Shown: positions 43,026 to 54,461 of the stretch, in pieces | How positions within the stretch are numbered: position 1 is the first letter of the stretch | How the letters are laid out: the number at the start of each line of letters is the position of its first letter | Origin: Porphyra umbilicalis | Lineage: Eukaryota; Rhodophyta; Bangiophyceae; Bangiales; Bangiaceae | Assembly (NCBI GenBank): GCA_002049455.2 | Contig: KV918827.1 | Span: 1-64,000, forward strand | DNA: 64,000 nt | Direction: 5' to 3' | Program-made: the position numbers and the translations under genes | Notes under the pieces: generated by a model | What the model was told of the DNA's origin: nothing | Seen by the model: only the letters and a program-made list of their open reading frames with translations | The model's database searches: none

Positions 43026-43721
43026 ATCCCGAGGGGGAGCTCACACCCAGAGGGCACAGCCTCTAACCACCCCACAAGTCCCGACCATCCCGCCGAGCTC
43101 AACCCGCTAATCTCCCGGAGCTAAGCCCCTAAAGGGTCGCCCAAAAACACAAATACAATCAAGTACATGTCAAAACACACACCACAAATACATGACAGTA
43201 GGTGTCACAAAGTCCCATCATACTTCGGACTTGTCCCGAAATATATATGGGCTTGCATGCAATACATTGCTACTTACCCGGAAGTACCGCCGGACTTGTC
43301 GCTGCCATTGCACCTCGCCATGTGGAGCTGCTGAGCCATGCTCAACAGCGCACAGCCCGACAGCTCTTGCGGTGTCCGCCCGGAGCCCCATCTGGTCGCT
43401 GTATGTCTGGAACCCAAGCGCGACTAAGCCTGTTGCTCTGTTGTTAAGCAGTCCTTTGAATGGTGAATAGCCTGCCATTGCCCACACACTCAATGCGCCG
43501 AACAATGCAAAAGACCACGCATAGAGGAAAACGATGAACGCGAACACAAGGACAGAGAGAAACAAAACGTTCCGCATCTTCAACGACCTTTACCGCCGCG
43601 CCCCGTCTTGCGCGGCGACCGACGAACCGGTTTCGTCGCTGCCTCTGTGGGCTCTGACTTGGCGGCTGGCTCTCGGCGCACTGACTTGGGCGCCGACCCG
43701 TCCGCGTCGAAGGCATTGCCA
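43026..43721. other. copia 5' side and intergenic
   Basis: Untranslated 5' side of the copia element (its transcription runs leftward), including the right 94-bp repeat at 43258-43351. No other gene supported. Confidence 0.5.
43258..43351. repeat. 94-bp repeat, right copy
   Basis: Direct counterpart of 37738-37831, in the same orientation; see that entry. Similarity stops sharply at both edges. Confidence 0.7.
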
Positions 43722-46700
43722 CTAGGGCTTGCTCGGGGCCGTTTTGACCCGCGACGACGGGCCGGCTGCCCCCCCCCCCCCTCCAGCTGTCGGGCTTGCA
43801 GAGGTCCCACGGTCCTCCCCCGCCAACGTGCTGTTCGTCGCTGCAGGTTGTGACAGGTTTAATGCCGTATCCTTGACGGCCACTGCCGCCGCAATTCCAG
43901 CAAGTGAGCGCCTTGGCGAAGTCCCCGACGTCGAGGTTGGCCCGCGGCCTCCGCGCGCCGCGGGCGACGGATTCGTCGTGATACTTGTCTCTCGTGGGGA
44001 CACCGCCACGCTCTTGGCCGTCACACGCGTCACCGTTGCGGGCGTCCCTTTGCTGGGCGCTGCCTTGGCTGCAGCACGGGTCGATCGCATGGCCTGTGCG
44101 CCTCTTGACGCGGCCGCCGCCATTGACGCTGCAGGCGCCCGCGTCGCTTTGACGGGGGCACCTCTTGTGGATGGCGCGGCAGTCGGGGCTGCCGTCCTCC
44201 GTGCCCTTTGTGCTGGTCTTGAAGCCGAAGATGGTCTTGTCGTGGGGGCGCTCCTGGGCTTCTTGGCCAGCGACGGCTTGGGCGGCAGCGGCGGCTTGGG
44301 CGGTAGCGGCGGCTTGGATGCCGCCCGTCGATTGGGAGCCACCGGTGGTTTGGCCGGTGTCGGCACCAATGGTGCCTTGATCGGTCGCGGAGGCTTAGCC
44401 GCTGGTGCCGGTTCTGGGGCTGGCCGCGGCTTGAAGGCCGCAGCCGCGGCGGCGGCCGCCAGCGTTCTCGCTGCCATACACCGCACGGACCGCGTGGCAC
44501 CACCCGCCAGCGTCCTTGATGTTGCCCTTGGCCGCAGTGGTGGTGCTGTCGCTGTGGATCTCTTGCGTGGCGGTGCGCGTGCACGCGCCAGAGGCGCTGT
44601 GCCGCCCTCCTTGGCGGCCTCGGGCGGCACCGTGTCTACCAGAAGCTCGTCGGGTATCAGCTTGTCAGGTGGTGGTAAATCCGCGAGAGAAATGTCGAGG
44701 GCTGGAGAGCCGGGAGGCAGGGAGACGGTCAAAGGATTTTCGGGGGGCGGCAGTTGTGGCAGGAGACGCAAAGGGACACTAGACGCGGGCGCGGCAGCAG
44801 AGGGGGGAGCGCCTGTGTTTGTCTGGGACGGCATCTGGTCGAATGGGATCTTGTTGGGCGGCAGCACGTCGGGCGGCAGCTCGCCGAGTGGCAGCTCGTC
44901 GGGTGGCGGTAAATCGGCGAGAAGATCGCCATTAGCCGGGCAGCCGGGAGCCGAGGAGACGGTAGGAGTGTCCGGGGGCGGCGCGTGCGGCTGAAGGGGC
45001 GAAGGCGCATGGGACATGACCGCAGCAGCAGACGCCGAAGAGCCTGCGCTTGCCGAAGTTGGCGTTAGGGGTGCAGCGTGCGGCCGCGCTTGGAGACTAA
45101 TGATGGCGGGCGCCACCGGCAACACCTTGGATGAAGCTGAGGGTCGCTGATGAGATGACGTTGCCGTTGTTGCCGACGGCGCCTCCGTAGACGAGCTTGA
45201 CTGCGCGTTCCTGTACCCAGTTGAAGTCAAAGATGGCACCGTACTCGCAGCAGCAACCGTCTTGGCCGGACGGGCCGATGTCGGCAGCAGGGCCTGTATC
45301 CATGGAAACTTGGCTGTCTCCATCTCTTTTGCCGTGGGAGGCAACGCAACCCATTTCGAGTTGGTCACCACAGCTGTCGGCAGCGGCAGTGGCTGAGGAC
45401 GTGCTGTCAACGCCGGTGGTGTCGGCAACGGCGGCCGATGAGTAGGAGACCGTGCAGCCGGCGGCCGTCGTTTGGTGGGCGCCGCCGCAGTAGCAGGGGA
45501 TGCCACAGTAGTCGACGCCGCAGCCCCGCCCGGCGTTGACGGCCTCCTTCTGTATGTTCCTTCCGCCACATTTTCTGCCGGCGACGCCACTGCCGCCGCC
45601 TCTCCTGCTGCCGCTATCCCTGCCGTTTCCGTCCCTGCCACCACCGTCTTTGCTGCCGCAGCCCGTGCCACCGCCTTCCCTGCCGCCGCCGGCCGTGCCG
45701 CCGCCGACAGTGCCGCCGCCGCTCTTGCCGTCATCGTCTCTGCCACGACGGTATGCTGTACCGCCACACGTACCACCGCCGCGCCTGGCGCTGCCACCCC
45801 TGCCGCCGCCGTCTTTGCTGCCGCTGTCTCTGCCACCCCCGCCTCTGCCGTCACCACCCCTGCCGCCGCCGTCAAAACAGCCGCCGTCCTTGCCGCCCGC
45901 GCCCCTGCCGCCGCCATCTCTGCGGCTAGCTTCATTGCTGCCGACATCCTGGTGGCCTTCGTCCTTGCTGCCGCCGTCTTTGCTGCTGCCGTCTTATCTG
46001 TCGCTGCCTTTGCCGCCACTTTTGCTGCCGCCGCCGTGGTTGCCGCCGCCGTCGTTGCCGCCGTCATGGTTCCCGCCGCCGTGGTTGCCGACGCCGTTGT
46101 TGCCGCCGCCGTGGTTGCCGCCGCCGTGCTGGCCGCCGCCGTGCTGGCCGCCGCCGTGCTGGCCGCCGCCGTGCTGGCCGCCGCCGTGCTGGCCGTTGCC
46201 GTCCTGGCCGCCGCCGTTCTGGCCGTTGCCGTCGTGGTCGCCGCCGTGCTGGCCGCCGCCGTCCCGGCCGCCGTCGTAGTTGCCGCCGACGTTCGCGTCG
46301 CCCCAATGCGTGCCGCGGCGCCTTCCTCAATGGCGGCTTTGGCTGCCGCCAGGGCCTCACGCACACGCGTCTGGTCGAACGCCGTATCCGTGCTCTGTGC
46401 TTCTCTTCGAATGCTGTGGTTGTGTCGTCCGTACCCGACGCCAGAATCACTTCCTTGCGCTGTCCTGCTCGCCGCCGCAGCGGCGGCGAGCGATGGGCGT
46501 GCTGCATGGCCAGGCGAAATAGCAGCTGGTGCTGGCGCAACCGTATGACCTTGACCGGCGGGCGCCGCCAGCTGGCCTTGGCCTGTGGGCTCCGACGACT
46601 GGCCTGGGCCAGTAGGCGTACCACCGGCGACGTTGATGTCGCTCAAGGGCGCGATTGAGACGGCGCGGCGTAGCTGAGTCCTCTGCAGCCGCAGGTTGAA

Positions 46701-47840
46701 CTTGATGATCGTCGCCTGGGCCTCGGGCTCCCTCTCGACCGTTAGTAGCATGTTGGCCACCCTTTCGAGGGCGGTCGCCGGGCGCGTGGCCAGCATTCTT
46801 TGTAGTTACACCATGGTCTGGCCGTCCGTCGGGCCTTTGGCCTTGTCAGCTGCGCGTAGCAGCTTGTTGTCCACCTCGACGGTTTGCTGCCACAGCTTGC
46901 CCTTGTCCGTCTTGGGCCACCAAGGGCGGCTGACCCGGATCCTGGCGACGGACACCCCGCGGCACACGCTCTTGGCCATCGTCGGCACCAAGTCCCTCAT
47001 CAGCGTCAGCGGCTTGGATGACCCCGTCAAGAACTCCATCACCACACTCTTGGTCGCCCTGCTTGGGATCACTGGCAGCGGCGCGGTTGCAGTCTCGGGG
47101 CAGGTTTTCGCATACTGGCGGTTACGACCGCCGGTTGGAGCCGCCCTTAATAAGATGTCATCGTCCGTGTCGGTAGCCGAGTCGTTGGTGCCTCTGTCGC
47201 TGACTGCTGCCCCGTCGTCGACGCCCAACTTGTCGCCGCTCGCGCCACCAGGGTCATCCGATGAAGTAGACGGGGGGGGTGCGCGGGATGGTGCTCCCCC
47301 AGTCGAGAAAGCTCCCTTAGAGGGCGGTGTGCTGGAATCCGTGAGTTTGGAGGCCGCAGAAGGAAGCCCCCGCGAGCCCGACTTGTTGCGGGACCGGCTC
47401 TTGTCCGCGGCACGCCAGATCTTTTTCTCCAGCAAAGTTGTGCACCCGGAAAGCATGCTGTCGGCGCTCTCGACGTAGCAGTACACCATGCTCAGCACGC
47501 GATTTGCCGGGCTATCCAGGACGACCTGGTCTTCGAAGATGGGCACCTAAAACACCTTGCCGTGGAGGTTGTAGCCAGACATGTGGAGGTGGAAGTTGAT
47601 CGTCGGGTTGTCGATGGCAAAATGCTCGACCAAGTCGAGCAAGACTTCGATTTTGGCCACTGACGCTGGCGTCATACGGCTGCCGACCAAACGGCTGATG
47701 TTTGTGGTCAGCTTGGCGTGCGTCTCACGCACCGCCTTGGACAACATGTCGACGACAGGGATGGCCAGGGTTCCCAACCGCAGCATGGTGGTGACGTGGG
47801 CTGCGACGGGCCGAGGGGCGGCCCCGCGGGGGCCGGTCAA
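43722..47840 (-). CDS. long Ala/Thr/Pro-rich protein frame, two internal stops
   Basis: One phase on the minus strand stays open from 47840 to 43722 except for TAG at about 47544-47546 and TAA at about 46803-46805, giving segments of 97, 246 and 1024 codons. The N-terminal 340 residues look folded (MLRLGTLAIPVVDMLSKAV, KIEVLLDLVEHFAIDNPTIN, VLSMVYCYVESADSML, VVMEFLTGSSKPLTLMRDLV). Then come STAAA-type 5-residue repeats coded by 15-bp units (46112-46200, within a wider Ala-rich array 45590-46300), a Ser/Pro-rich part with two copies of LLADLPPPDELP/SLADLPPPDKLI, and a basic Pro/Ala/Lys-rich tail (PPLPPKPPLPPKPSLAKKP). I do not recognise the folded part. With two stops it is either a decaying gene or one of a transposon; the even codon use argues for recent function. 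The opposite-strand frames here are shadows. Confidence 0.5.
46112..46200. repeat. 15-bp tandem repeat inside the Ala-rich frame
   Basis: About five nearly identical units of GCCGCCGCCGTGCTG, each coding five residues (STAAA) on the minus strand. Confidence 0.9.
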
Positions 47841-48559
47841 TCGCGTGCAAAAGAGGGTGGCGAAAAGAGACGTTGAAGAGCCGGGGTGCGAGGAGTCGGG
47901 AGGTGCGGGGGAAACGTATGCAGGGCCAGACGGGAAAAGAGAGGGGCCGAGCCACAGGGTGAGCCTTCGAGGTGAGTGGAATCACAAAGAGCGAGGCGGA
48001 GGGAGTGATGTGGGCAAATGGTGATGTTTCACCCCCCGACGTACGGGGGTGCCGGGTGCAGGGTGTGGCGGGCGCGCAATCGGCGGCGGGCAGCCGGGGC
48101 GAGACTCGACGATTGCGGTCGGGGATCTGGACGGAGGCAGGAAGCGGGAGCACACGCAACGTTGCGGGGTGGGCACGGGCACCCCATCCGGCGGGAGCGC
48201 GCAGCCGGGTGCGCGTGCAGCTCGGGACCGAGCATGCGGGGCCACCCATGCGACCCAAGCCAAGCCGCCCTCGGCAAAAGGTGGTCCGCGACCCACCCCT
48301 TCAATGTAAGGAGCACAGTCACAATGAATGCGATGCTCTATATGACAGGAATGCCCGTTGCCTGGCAAGCGCCTGTAGTTTTCTCCAGAATAAAGTCTTG
48401 GGGCCCTGTACAGAAGATATATGAGGTGTCCCCACGATGAAGCGACGTGAACCTCTCCACGCTGTACCTCCTACACTCCCGTTCATACTCAAATGCCACG
48501 ACTGCGCCATCACTCACGCTTTGCACTCCACCTCACCTACCGCTTTCACAGCACCCTAC
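47841..48559. other. intergenic stretch
   Basis: No supported gene; the frames here overlap on both strands without domains. It may contain the 5' leader of the frame ending at 43722. Confidence 0.4.
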
Positions 48560-49200
48560 TCCACCCAACCTCGTTCGAGAGGACCAGACCCGACCCGACC
48601 CAACCCGAACCCATCACACGCAACCCCACCCGACCCGAACCGACCCCAGCCAAGCCCACCCCACCCCACCGGACCCGACCAGCCCCCACACCACCCCGCC
48701 AAATCACACCCGATCCCACGCCGCCCCACACCGCCCCACGCCACCCGCGCCACCGCACACCACGCCACACCACCCGGGCCACCCGCGCCTCGCCACCCCA
48801 CCCGCGCCACGCCGCCACATCCCGCCCAACGCCACTTCACGCCACGCCACCACACCCCACCCAGTGCCACGCCATACCACCCCGCCCCACTTCACCCGCT
48901 CCCACCCCACCGCACCCCGCCCCATCCCACCCGCGCAGCCCCACCACACCCCACCCCGCCTGCGCCACCCACACCACGCCACCCCACCCGCACCACGCCA
49001 AGCCACAATACCACATCCCATCACACACAACCCCGCCCCACCCCACCCGCTCAGCCCCACCACACCCCACCCCGCCCGCGCCACCCACAGCACGCCACCC
49101 CACCTGCACCACCCCACCCCACCCCACCACACCCCACCACATACCACCCCACCCCACCCGACCCGCTTGACCCCACCACACCCATCTCCACCCCGTCCCA
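48560..49200. repeat. C-rich, G-poor simple-sequence block
   Basis: About 640 bases built from CCCCACC, CCACGCC and CCCGACC-like words, with degenerate 12-24-bp periodicity (for example CCCGCGCCACGCC and CCCACCACACCCCACC). All three plus-strand phases stay open as Pro/Thr/His-rich frames, a consequence of composition rather than genes. Strand asymmetry is extreme: C is far above G. Confidence 0.8.
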
Positions 49201-49394
49201 CTTGACCCCTGGTCATAGTTAGTTTTTTGTTGTCATTCGTTTGAAAAAGCGTCAATTGTTTGGTACATAATTCTGTCGTGGGGCCTGGAAATCCGACCAA
49301 CCCGCACTTCATGTACATGCCGTGCCATGAAATCCGTAAATATGTGTGAACACTGGTCAACTGGCTGGAATCGGGGGTAAACACTGACACTGTT

Positions 49395-49660
49395 GAACGA
49401 TCAGCAATCCGGGGTGGTCGCGGACGGACGGACAAAAGTAGCCTACAACCGTCTTTAAGAGAGTGGATTGCAGTCTTCCCGATTCCGGACGATCCGGACA
49501 AGAACAGTCTACAGTCCGCACAACTTCTTGGTCGAGAGGTCGTATCTGGCCGGATGGATGGCTGTGGTGCATCTGTTCTGTACAGTTGTTCATGTCGGGA
49601 TCGGCCAAAATTGGGGAGACTGCGATAGTATGGGCGGTTACCTACCAACCGCCGAGTGTC
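49395..49660. repeat. imperfect inverted repeat related to 37.7 kb
   Basis: The complement of about 49460-49510 (GTTCTTGTCCGGATCGTCCG, then AATCGGGAAGACTGCAAT) resembles 49578-49625 (TTCATGTCGGGATCGGCCAA, then AATTGGGGAGACTGCGAT) at roughly three quarters of positions. A third copy stands at 37705-37742. It looks like the ends of a small repeated element; family unknown. Confidence 0.5.
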
Positions 49661-50661
49661 TCTGTGTCAAGAACAATCAAGAGAACAGCTGATTATGTCC
49701 CAGGTGGGGACGGAGACAACCAGACCGTCCGGCCACAAGGAAAAGAAAAACACGCGCACGCCACAGACTCATGCCGACCCATACACGGCTGCAGCGGTGG
49801 CCAAGTAGAGACCGCTGTTGCCGGAAATAGAGATCCTTGTCACGCACGTGTTGCAGTCGTGGGAGGGGGATGGGAAGGATGCTGAGGCTCTGGCGACCAG
49901 ACGAGGGCCATTGGTGCTGCCATCGCCACCTCCCGACGGACCCTTCCCGCTATACCGGTGAGGGAGCTGAAGGCAGGGCCGCTGCGCCCAAAGAGGCTGC
50001 AGGCAGTGTCGTCGGTCTCCCCGGTCCACTCTGTAGTCACAATATTATGAAAATACGTATGCATAGCGCGCAGCAAAGCGCCCAGAAAATAGTTGGCGCT
50101 CGGCGCTGGAGAGCCCTCTGAGCGCCCATTGAGCGAGAACAATGCGCCCCAAAAAGTCGGCCTGGGCGCACTCAACAACCCTTCTCACACGCACGAAAAA
50201 GTGGTGGAGAGGAAGTTTCACACTGCCCAGAGCCCCAGGTCGAGGTCAATGGCTCAACGTCGCACGCGCGACAGCAGCAGACAGACAGGCCAAATACGTA
50301 CTCACATGTGGCCGTCCCATGGCCCACCTTGTGTTGCCCCTCGTACTTTTGTGTATTTCGTTTGCCAGATGACCGTGCACCTATTCTCACCGGATAATCC
50401 GAGAGCATTCCGACGGCGGTGGAGGACGACAAATGCTTGGACTTTTTTGGTTTGCTCGCAATATTTCGATGTATTGTTTTGCGCACACGAGTCGACCTGC
50501 GTGTGTGTTTTTTTCTGTTGTCTAACAGACGCACAGCGTCCGCCCAATCCATACAACAGGGCCCACAGGGGCCCGCCTGCGGTCGCGGTCACCCCCCCGT
50601 GGCTATCAGCCCACGTCATGAGCCCCACCCGCGGGCAGCCCGGGACAATGGCACCCCACCC
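49661..50661. other. stretch without a supported gene
   Basis: Short frames only, no domains, no clear repeats. Confidence 0.4.
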
Positions 50662-51798
50662 CTAACCAGCCGCCATATTGGCGTCGACCCCACCATCCAT
50701 ATCGACGCCCTCCCCGTCATCTTGATCGGCGCCAGCCTCCCCGACATCCTCCGAGACGCCGTTGGCAGAGCCGGCGATTGTGCCACCGCCACCACCCTGC
50801 CCGTAATCCTCCGCGACGCCGTTGGCAGAGCCGGCGATTGTGCCACCGCCAGCCTCGACGCCGTTCTCCCCGAGGTCTACCTGCATGGGATCGTGTGCCA
50901 TGGCGGCTCCCTCTTCCGTGTCGTCCATGTCGGAAACAACCATGTGGTCCTCGTAGAGGCCCTCACTGCCCTCCTTGTCGTCCGCGTCGCCACTGCCCTG
51001 CTTCTGAAAGTCCACCTCGCCACTGCTCTGCATCTGGTCATCCGCGTCGCCACTGCCCTGCTCGTCGTCGTCCGCGTCGCCACTGCAGTGGTCTTCGTTG
51101 TCCGCGTCGCCACTGCCCTGGTCTTCGTTGTCCGAGTCGCCACTGCCCTGGTCGTTGTTGTCCGCGTCGCCACTGCCCTGCTCGTCGTTGTCCGCGACGC
51201 CACTGTCGCCCTCCTGCCCACCGTCCTCGCTGGCGGAAACAAACACCAACTCCACAATGGTGCTCGAATCATCAAAGCTGGGGTTCCCCTCCTCCAGTCC
51301 GCCGTCCGCGGCGGTCCCGTCCTCCTCGTGCCCAGCATCCACCACGCGATGGCTTAAAGCGCCCGCGTCGTCCGTCGCCACGCCGATGCGATCGCCTGGG
51401 AGGCGCGTCGGGGTGGGAAGTTCCCGCGACAGACCGACGACGGTCGGGTCGCTGTGGCAATCCTGGGATGTCACGGTAACCGACCAGTCCGGGGACCGAC
51501 ACACGGGGTTGTGCTCCACATTGACAATGTTGGCCACAAACACCGCCCAGTCTCGTTCGTTGATGTCATTGCTGGCCCAATTGAGGACCTCCAGGTTAGT
51601 CATGTCTGCGAGCCCCTCCGGCGGTGCGCTCAACTGATTGCGTGCAAGGTCCAACCACCTCAGGTGCACCAGCCCCGCCACGTCTGTGACAACACGCTGA
51701 GCCCACCCCACCCAGTTGGGGGCAGAGCGACAGTGCACAGGACAGTGCTCCCCTCCCCCGTCCACAGGAGAATCATCCGCGAGTTGTACGTCCCTCAC
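50662..51798 (-). CDS. leucine-rich-repeat protein with acidic 10-residue repeats, 5' end missing
   Basis: A 378-codon frame. The first 100 residues hold at least two leucine-rich repeats (LVHLRWLDLARNQLSAPPEG, NLEVLNWASNDI) followed by a capping-like segment with cysteines (NPVCRSPDW). Residues about 195-270 are tandem 10-residue acidic units of the type DNDEQGSGDA, coded by a 30-bp repeat (about 50976-51205). The C-terminus is acidic and Gly-rich with the 9-residue block TIAGSANGV twice. LRRs usually bind protein partners; no further role can be inferred. No ATG lies at the 5' end of the frame, so an upstream exon is likely: a GGTGAGGTGTGAG sequence near 51795-51810 on the coding strand could mark a splice junction, which I cannot resolve. 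Confidence 0.65.
   Translation of the reverse strand: MRDVQLADDSPVDGGGEHCPVHCRSAPNWVGWAQRVVTDVAGLVHLRWLDLARNQLSAPPEGLADMTNLEVLNWASNDINERDWAVFVANIVNVEHNPVCRSPDWSVTVTSQDCHSDPTVVGLSRELPTPTRLPGDRIGVATDDAGALSHRVVDAGHEEDGTAADGGLEEGNPSFDDSSTIVELVFVSASEDGGQEGDSGVADNDEQGSGDADNNDQGSGDSDNEDQGSGDADNEDHCSGDADDDEQGSGDADDQMQSSGEVDFQKQGSGDADDKEGSEGLYEDHMVVSDMDDTEEGAAMAHDPMQVDLGENGVEAGGGTIAGSANGVAEDYGQGGGGGTIAGSANGVSEDVGEAGADQDDGEGVDMDGGVDANMAAG
50976..51205. repeat. 30-bp tandem repeat inside the LRR gene
   Basis: About seven to eight units with exact 30-bp period, typical unit CGTCGCCACTGCCCTGGTCT followed by TCGTTGTCCG, coding the acidic GSGDADNEDQ repeats on the minus strand. Confidence 0.9.
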
Positions 51799-53075
51799 AC
51801 CTCACCGGAATAACACCCGAGGCACCGAGAGAGATGCAACATGCCAAAAAAGAGAGGCGATACAGTCGCGGGGACTTACCAGTCGAGATGGTGGCAACGG
51901 GGGTCACTGAGAATAGATGCTCAAGTGACGGTGGCGGGCGGTGAAGGCGGGGGGGGGTTGCGGCAGGGGGGGGTCGCGGTGCGGGAGGGGCGCGCCTTAC
52001 GGTGGTCAAGGCGGGGGGAGTGGTGATGGGGGGGAAAGCCGACGGCGACAGGTGATATCGGGGGCGAGGGGAAGGCGAGGGGAGCACACGGCGGCAGAAG
52101 GCGGCGCGATAACAGAGAACAGCGGCGGCTGCGTAGCAGACGAGTGCGAAGCAGGCGAGTGCGAGAGGCGGCCGACGACAACTGTTTCAAGAGGGCGCAC
52201 CCCTGCCACGCGGCGTCTCGTCCACCTAACGCAACCAAGCGGAATGGCGCGGCGCGAGCGCGTCAGAGTGTCAGTCGGACGGTCCAGTAGCCGCTGTGGG
52301 TAGAGATATTCCACGGCTGTAAGTCACTAAGGCTGTGCGAGGGCGGATTCGCTGCGCTCCTGGCGCAGGATGGGAAGTGGAAAGAATCTGACTCATCAGG
52401 ATGCTCCTTTTGACTCGATATGCTGCGCCTTTTCCGTAGGTGAGTGCTCTGCTGTCTCTTGTCGGACATACGAAAAACACGTCGTTGTGTCCTTTTCTCT
52501 TCTTCTGTTGTAGCGTTTCCATTGTCGGTCCCCATTTGATATCTTCGTCTTTGTCGCATGGTTCTCAGTATAAGCGATGGTCAGCAAAGCAAACAAGCAC
52601 AGCACCCGGCGCGTCGCCACACGCAGGGGGAGGTCGACAGCAGAGGCGGACAGATGCCTCAAGAAATGAACAAGAGATGAGTAAATACTCTGGCAGGGGC
52701 CGGGGGGGGGAACGGGGAAGGACGTGAAACGCATGGACGGAAAAAACGAACGTGAGTACAGCGCGACTTTCACGGCGTGCGGATGGGGAGAGCGAGGGGG
52801 GCAAAGAAAGGGGCAGATGCGGCGCGCGGGCGCAAAGAAAGGGGGAGGGGGGGGAGCAAAAAAAGGGCGGATGCGGAGTGCGGGCCCAAAGAAGGAGCGG
52901 ATGCCGCGCGCGCGTCGAAGAGAGAGCATAGTGGTGCGGTGACGACGATGGAGTGGTGGTGTGAAAGGCCCGACGGTGGGGCGTGATGGCGAGATGGTGA
53001 GACGACGGAGGAGAGCGGAAAGGCAGTGCTAACACTGGCGCGCTGCTGACCATTTCTGGGCCTTGGTGTGGAGTA
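51799..53075. other. stretch without a supported gene
   Basis: Purine-rich on the plus strand. Around 52790-52930, about four degenerate units of GGGCAAAGAAAGGGGCAGATGC type form a minisatellite. No gene supported. Confidence 0.45.
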
Positions 53076-53312
53076 CAGTCAATATCTGGTTATATGGCAC
53101 CCTTGTGCACTTTGTAGCCCACCTTGTGTTTCAAGAAAAATATTCTTAGACGACGGCTACTTCCTGTCGTTTCCTGGATCGGGCCAATGAGATGCGTTCT
53201 TTCCGCACGGTAGTCAGCTGCTGCTCTCTGGTGCGTCCTCAGCGATCGCGATCCTCCCAGTTTTATGTCAGGGTGCCATATAACTGGGACGCATATAACC
53301 AGATATTGACTG
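53076..53312. mobile_element. 237-bp pogo-like MITE
   Basis: Inverted ends of 21 bp (53076-53096 and 53292-53312) begin CAGTCAATATCTGGTTATAT, with the same CAGT start and TATA-rich core as the element at 18786-19509. TA precedes the left end (53074-53075); the base pair after the right end is CA, so the duplication is not intact. A second inner copy of GGTGCCATATAAC (53271-53283) repeats the subterminal motif. No coding. Confidence 0.75.
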
Positions 53313-53353
53313 CATATACTAGGGGGCTTCACGTAACCTAGGAGGGGTCTAGT

Positions 53354-53984
53354 ATGGTGCGTGTCCCAAAAATGAGACATGCGCGTTTTCTGAAGGACTG
53401 ACACATCACTGCACGGGGGCAGGCGGCGTGGGGTACGAGAAAATTCTCGACTGGCCTCCATGGAAAGAGCCTCTCCCGACGCGTGCTTGGCTGACAACTC
53501 CTTAATACCCGCTTGTGGGCCCTGTTCTGTGGACCTCTCAGATAGCCCCGATCTTGGAGCCAGTCTTTTTCAGGTTCTTGGGGTTAGAGGTTTGCAACGC
53601 CAAAGCTCATGTGCTAACTGGAGCTTCGATGAGGGGTGTCCCAAATCGTGTTTTCCTCACAGGGGGCTACATGGGGGTCTTTTTCACGTTTTTATTGGTA
53701 AGGTGGTGCCCTTTTCTTCGTGCACAAATTGTCAGCACATGCCTGCTCTAGTATCTTTGCATTTGATTGGGCCGCGTGATCGTCATCTGTCGAATTTGCA
53801 ATGAATGACACTTTCCCCCATGACACGTCAGGATGGGCCGCCTCTGCTAACACTGTCAAGTGCTGTTCTGGAAGCACAGTGGGACCGAGTGGGTCACATT
53901 ACATCATCGGACCGTTGCAGAAGGCCAGTGGGCCGAGAAAAAAAGAAAAAACCGCCATGTCTCATTTTTGGGACACGCACCATA
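53354..53984. mobile_element. 631-bp MITE-like element with perfect 29-bp TIRs
   Basis: 29-bp inverted copies at 53354-53382 and 53956-53984, beginning TATGGTGCGTGTCCCAAAAA, are identical. Four outer bases (CTAG and CTGG) also nearly agree, so the true ends may be slightly outside. The core GTGTCCCAAAAATGAGACA recalls Stowaway-type ends, but no TA duplication is clear. No transposase frame. Confidence 0.75.
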
Positions 53985-54010
53985 CCAGTGTGGTTCTGGC
54001 GGTCTTAAAG

Positions 54011-54461
54011 CAAGTCTAGCCGTGCGCCATTGCGCTATCGCCATTTCGCCATACGTTTTGGCGATAGCACAGCGCATCTCTATCGGTCAATTCCTTCGCC
54101 ATATTCATGAGTGGAGCCCCATCACCCACCTCGATGGCCCATGCCTCTTGGAAGGACAAAGGAGAGCCCTGCAGCACAAGAGATCGCCTTGCAATGTATC
54201 AAGTCCCCGCATGGGGTCGCTGAGGGATGGGGCCGTTGACAACTTCATTCCTGGTGGACACGAGACATCTGTCACCCCATCATGCCATTGGCCCACGTAT
54301 TTAGCGAAGAGGGTATCTTTCGCTATCTTTCTCGCTATCCTGTGCAGATTTGGCGAAGGCGATGGCGCAATGGCGAGGAATATTGCGAAATGGCGCACCG
54401 ATAGAGATGCCCTTCGTCATCCGCCTTCACAGAATGGCGAAATGGCGCACCGATAGACTTG
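54011..54461. mobile_element. 451-bp MITE-like element with internal GGCGAAATGGCG iterations
   Basis: The left end CAAGTCTAGCCGTGCGCCAT and the complement of the right end CAAGTCTATCGGTGCGCCAT differ at two positions. The motif ATGGCGAAATGGCG or its complement, and CACCGATAGAGATG, recur near both ends, making the element rich in subterminal inverted repeats. No coding frame. Confidence 0.7.

Noticed and set aside
45472-46548. 358-codon Ala/Val-rich frame on the plus strand
   Set aside because: Exact antisense shadow of the Ala/Thr repeat in the longer minus-strand frame.
25043-47840. Recurrent in-frame TAA/TAG suggesting a reassigned stop code (UAR as Gln)
   Set aside because: The stops come with frame changes in decayed elements, sit at positions not obviously Gln, and several clean frames (4553-5146, 20797-21873) end at TAG; decay explains them better.
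48437-49222. Three overlapping Pro/Thr/His-rich plus-strand frames
   Set aside because: All three phases are open because the block almost lacks G; simple sequence, not coding.
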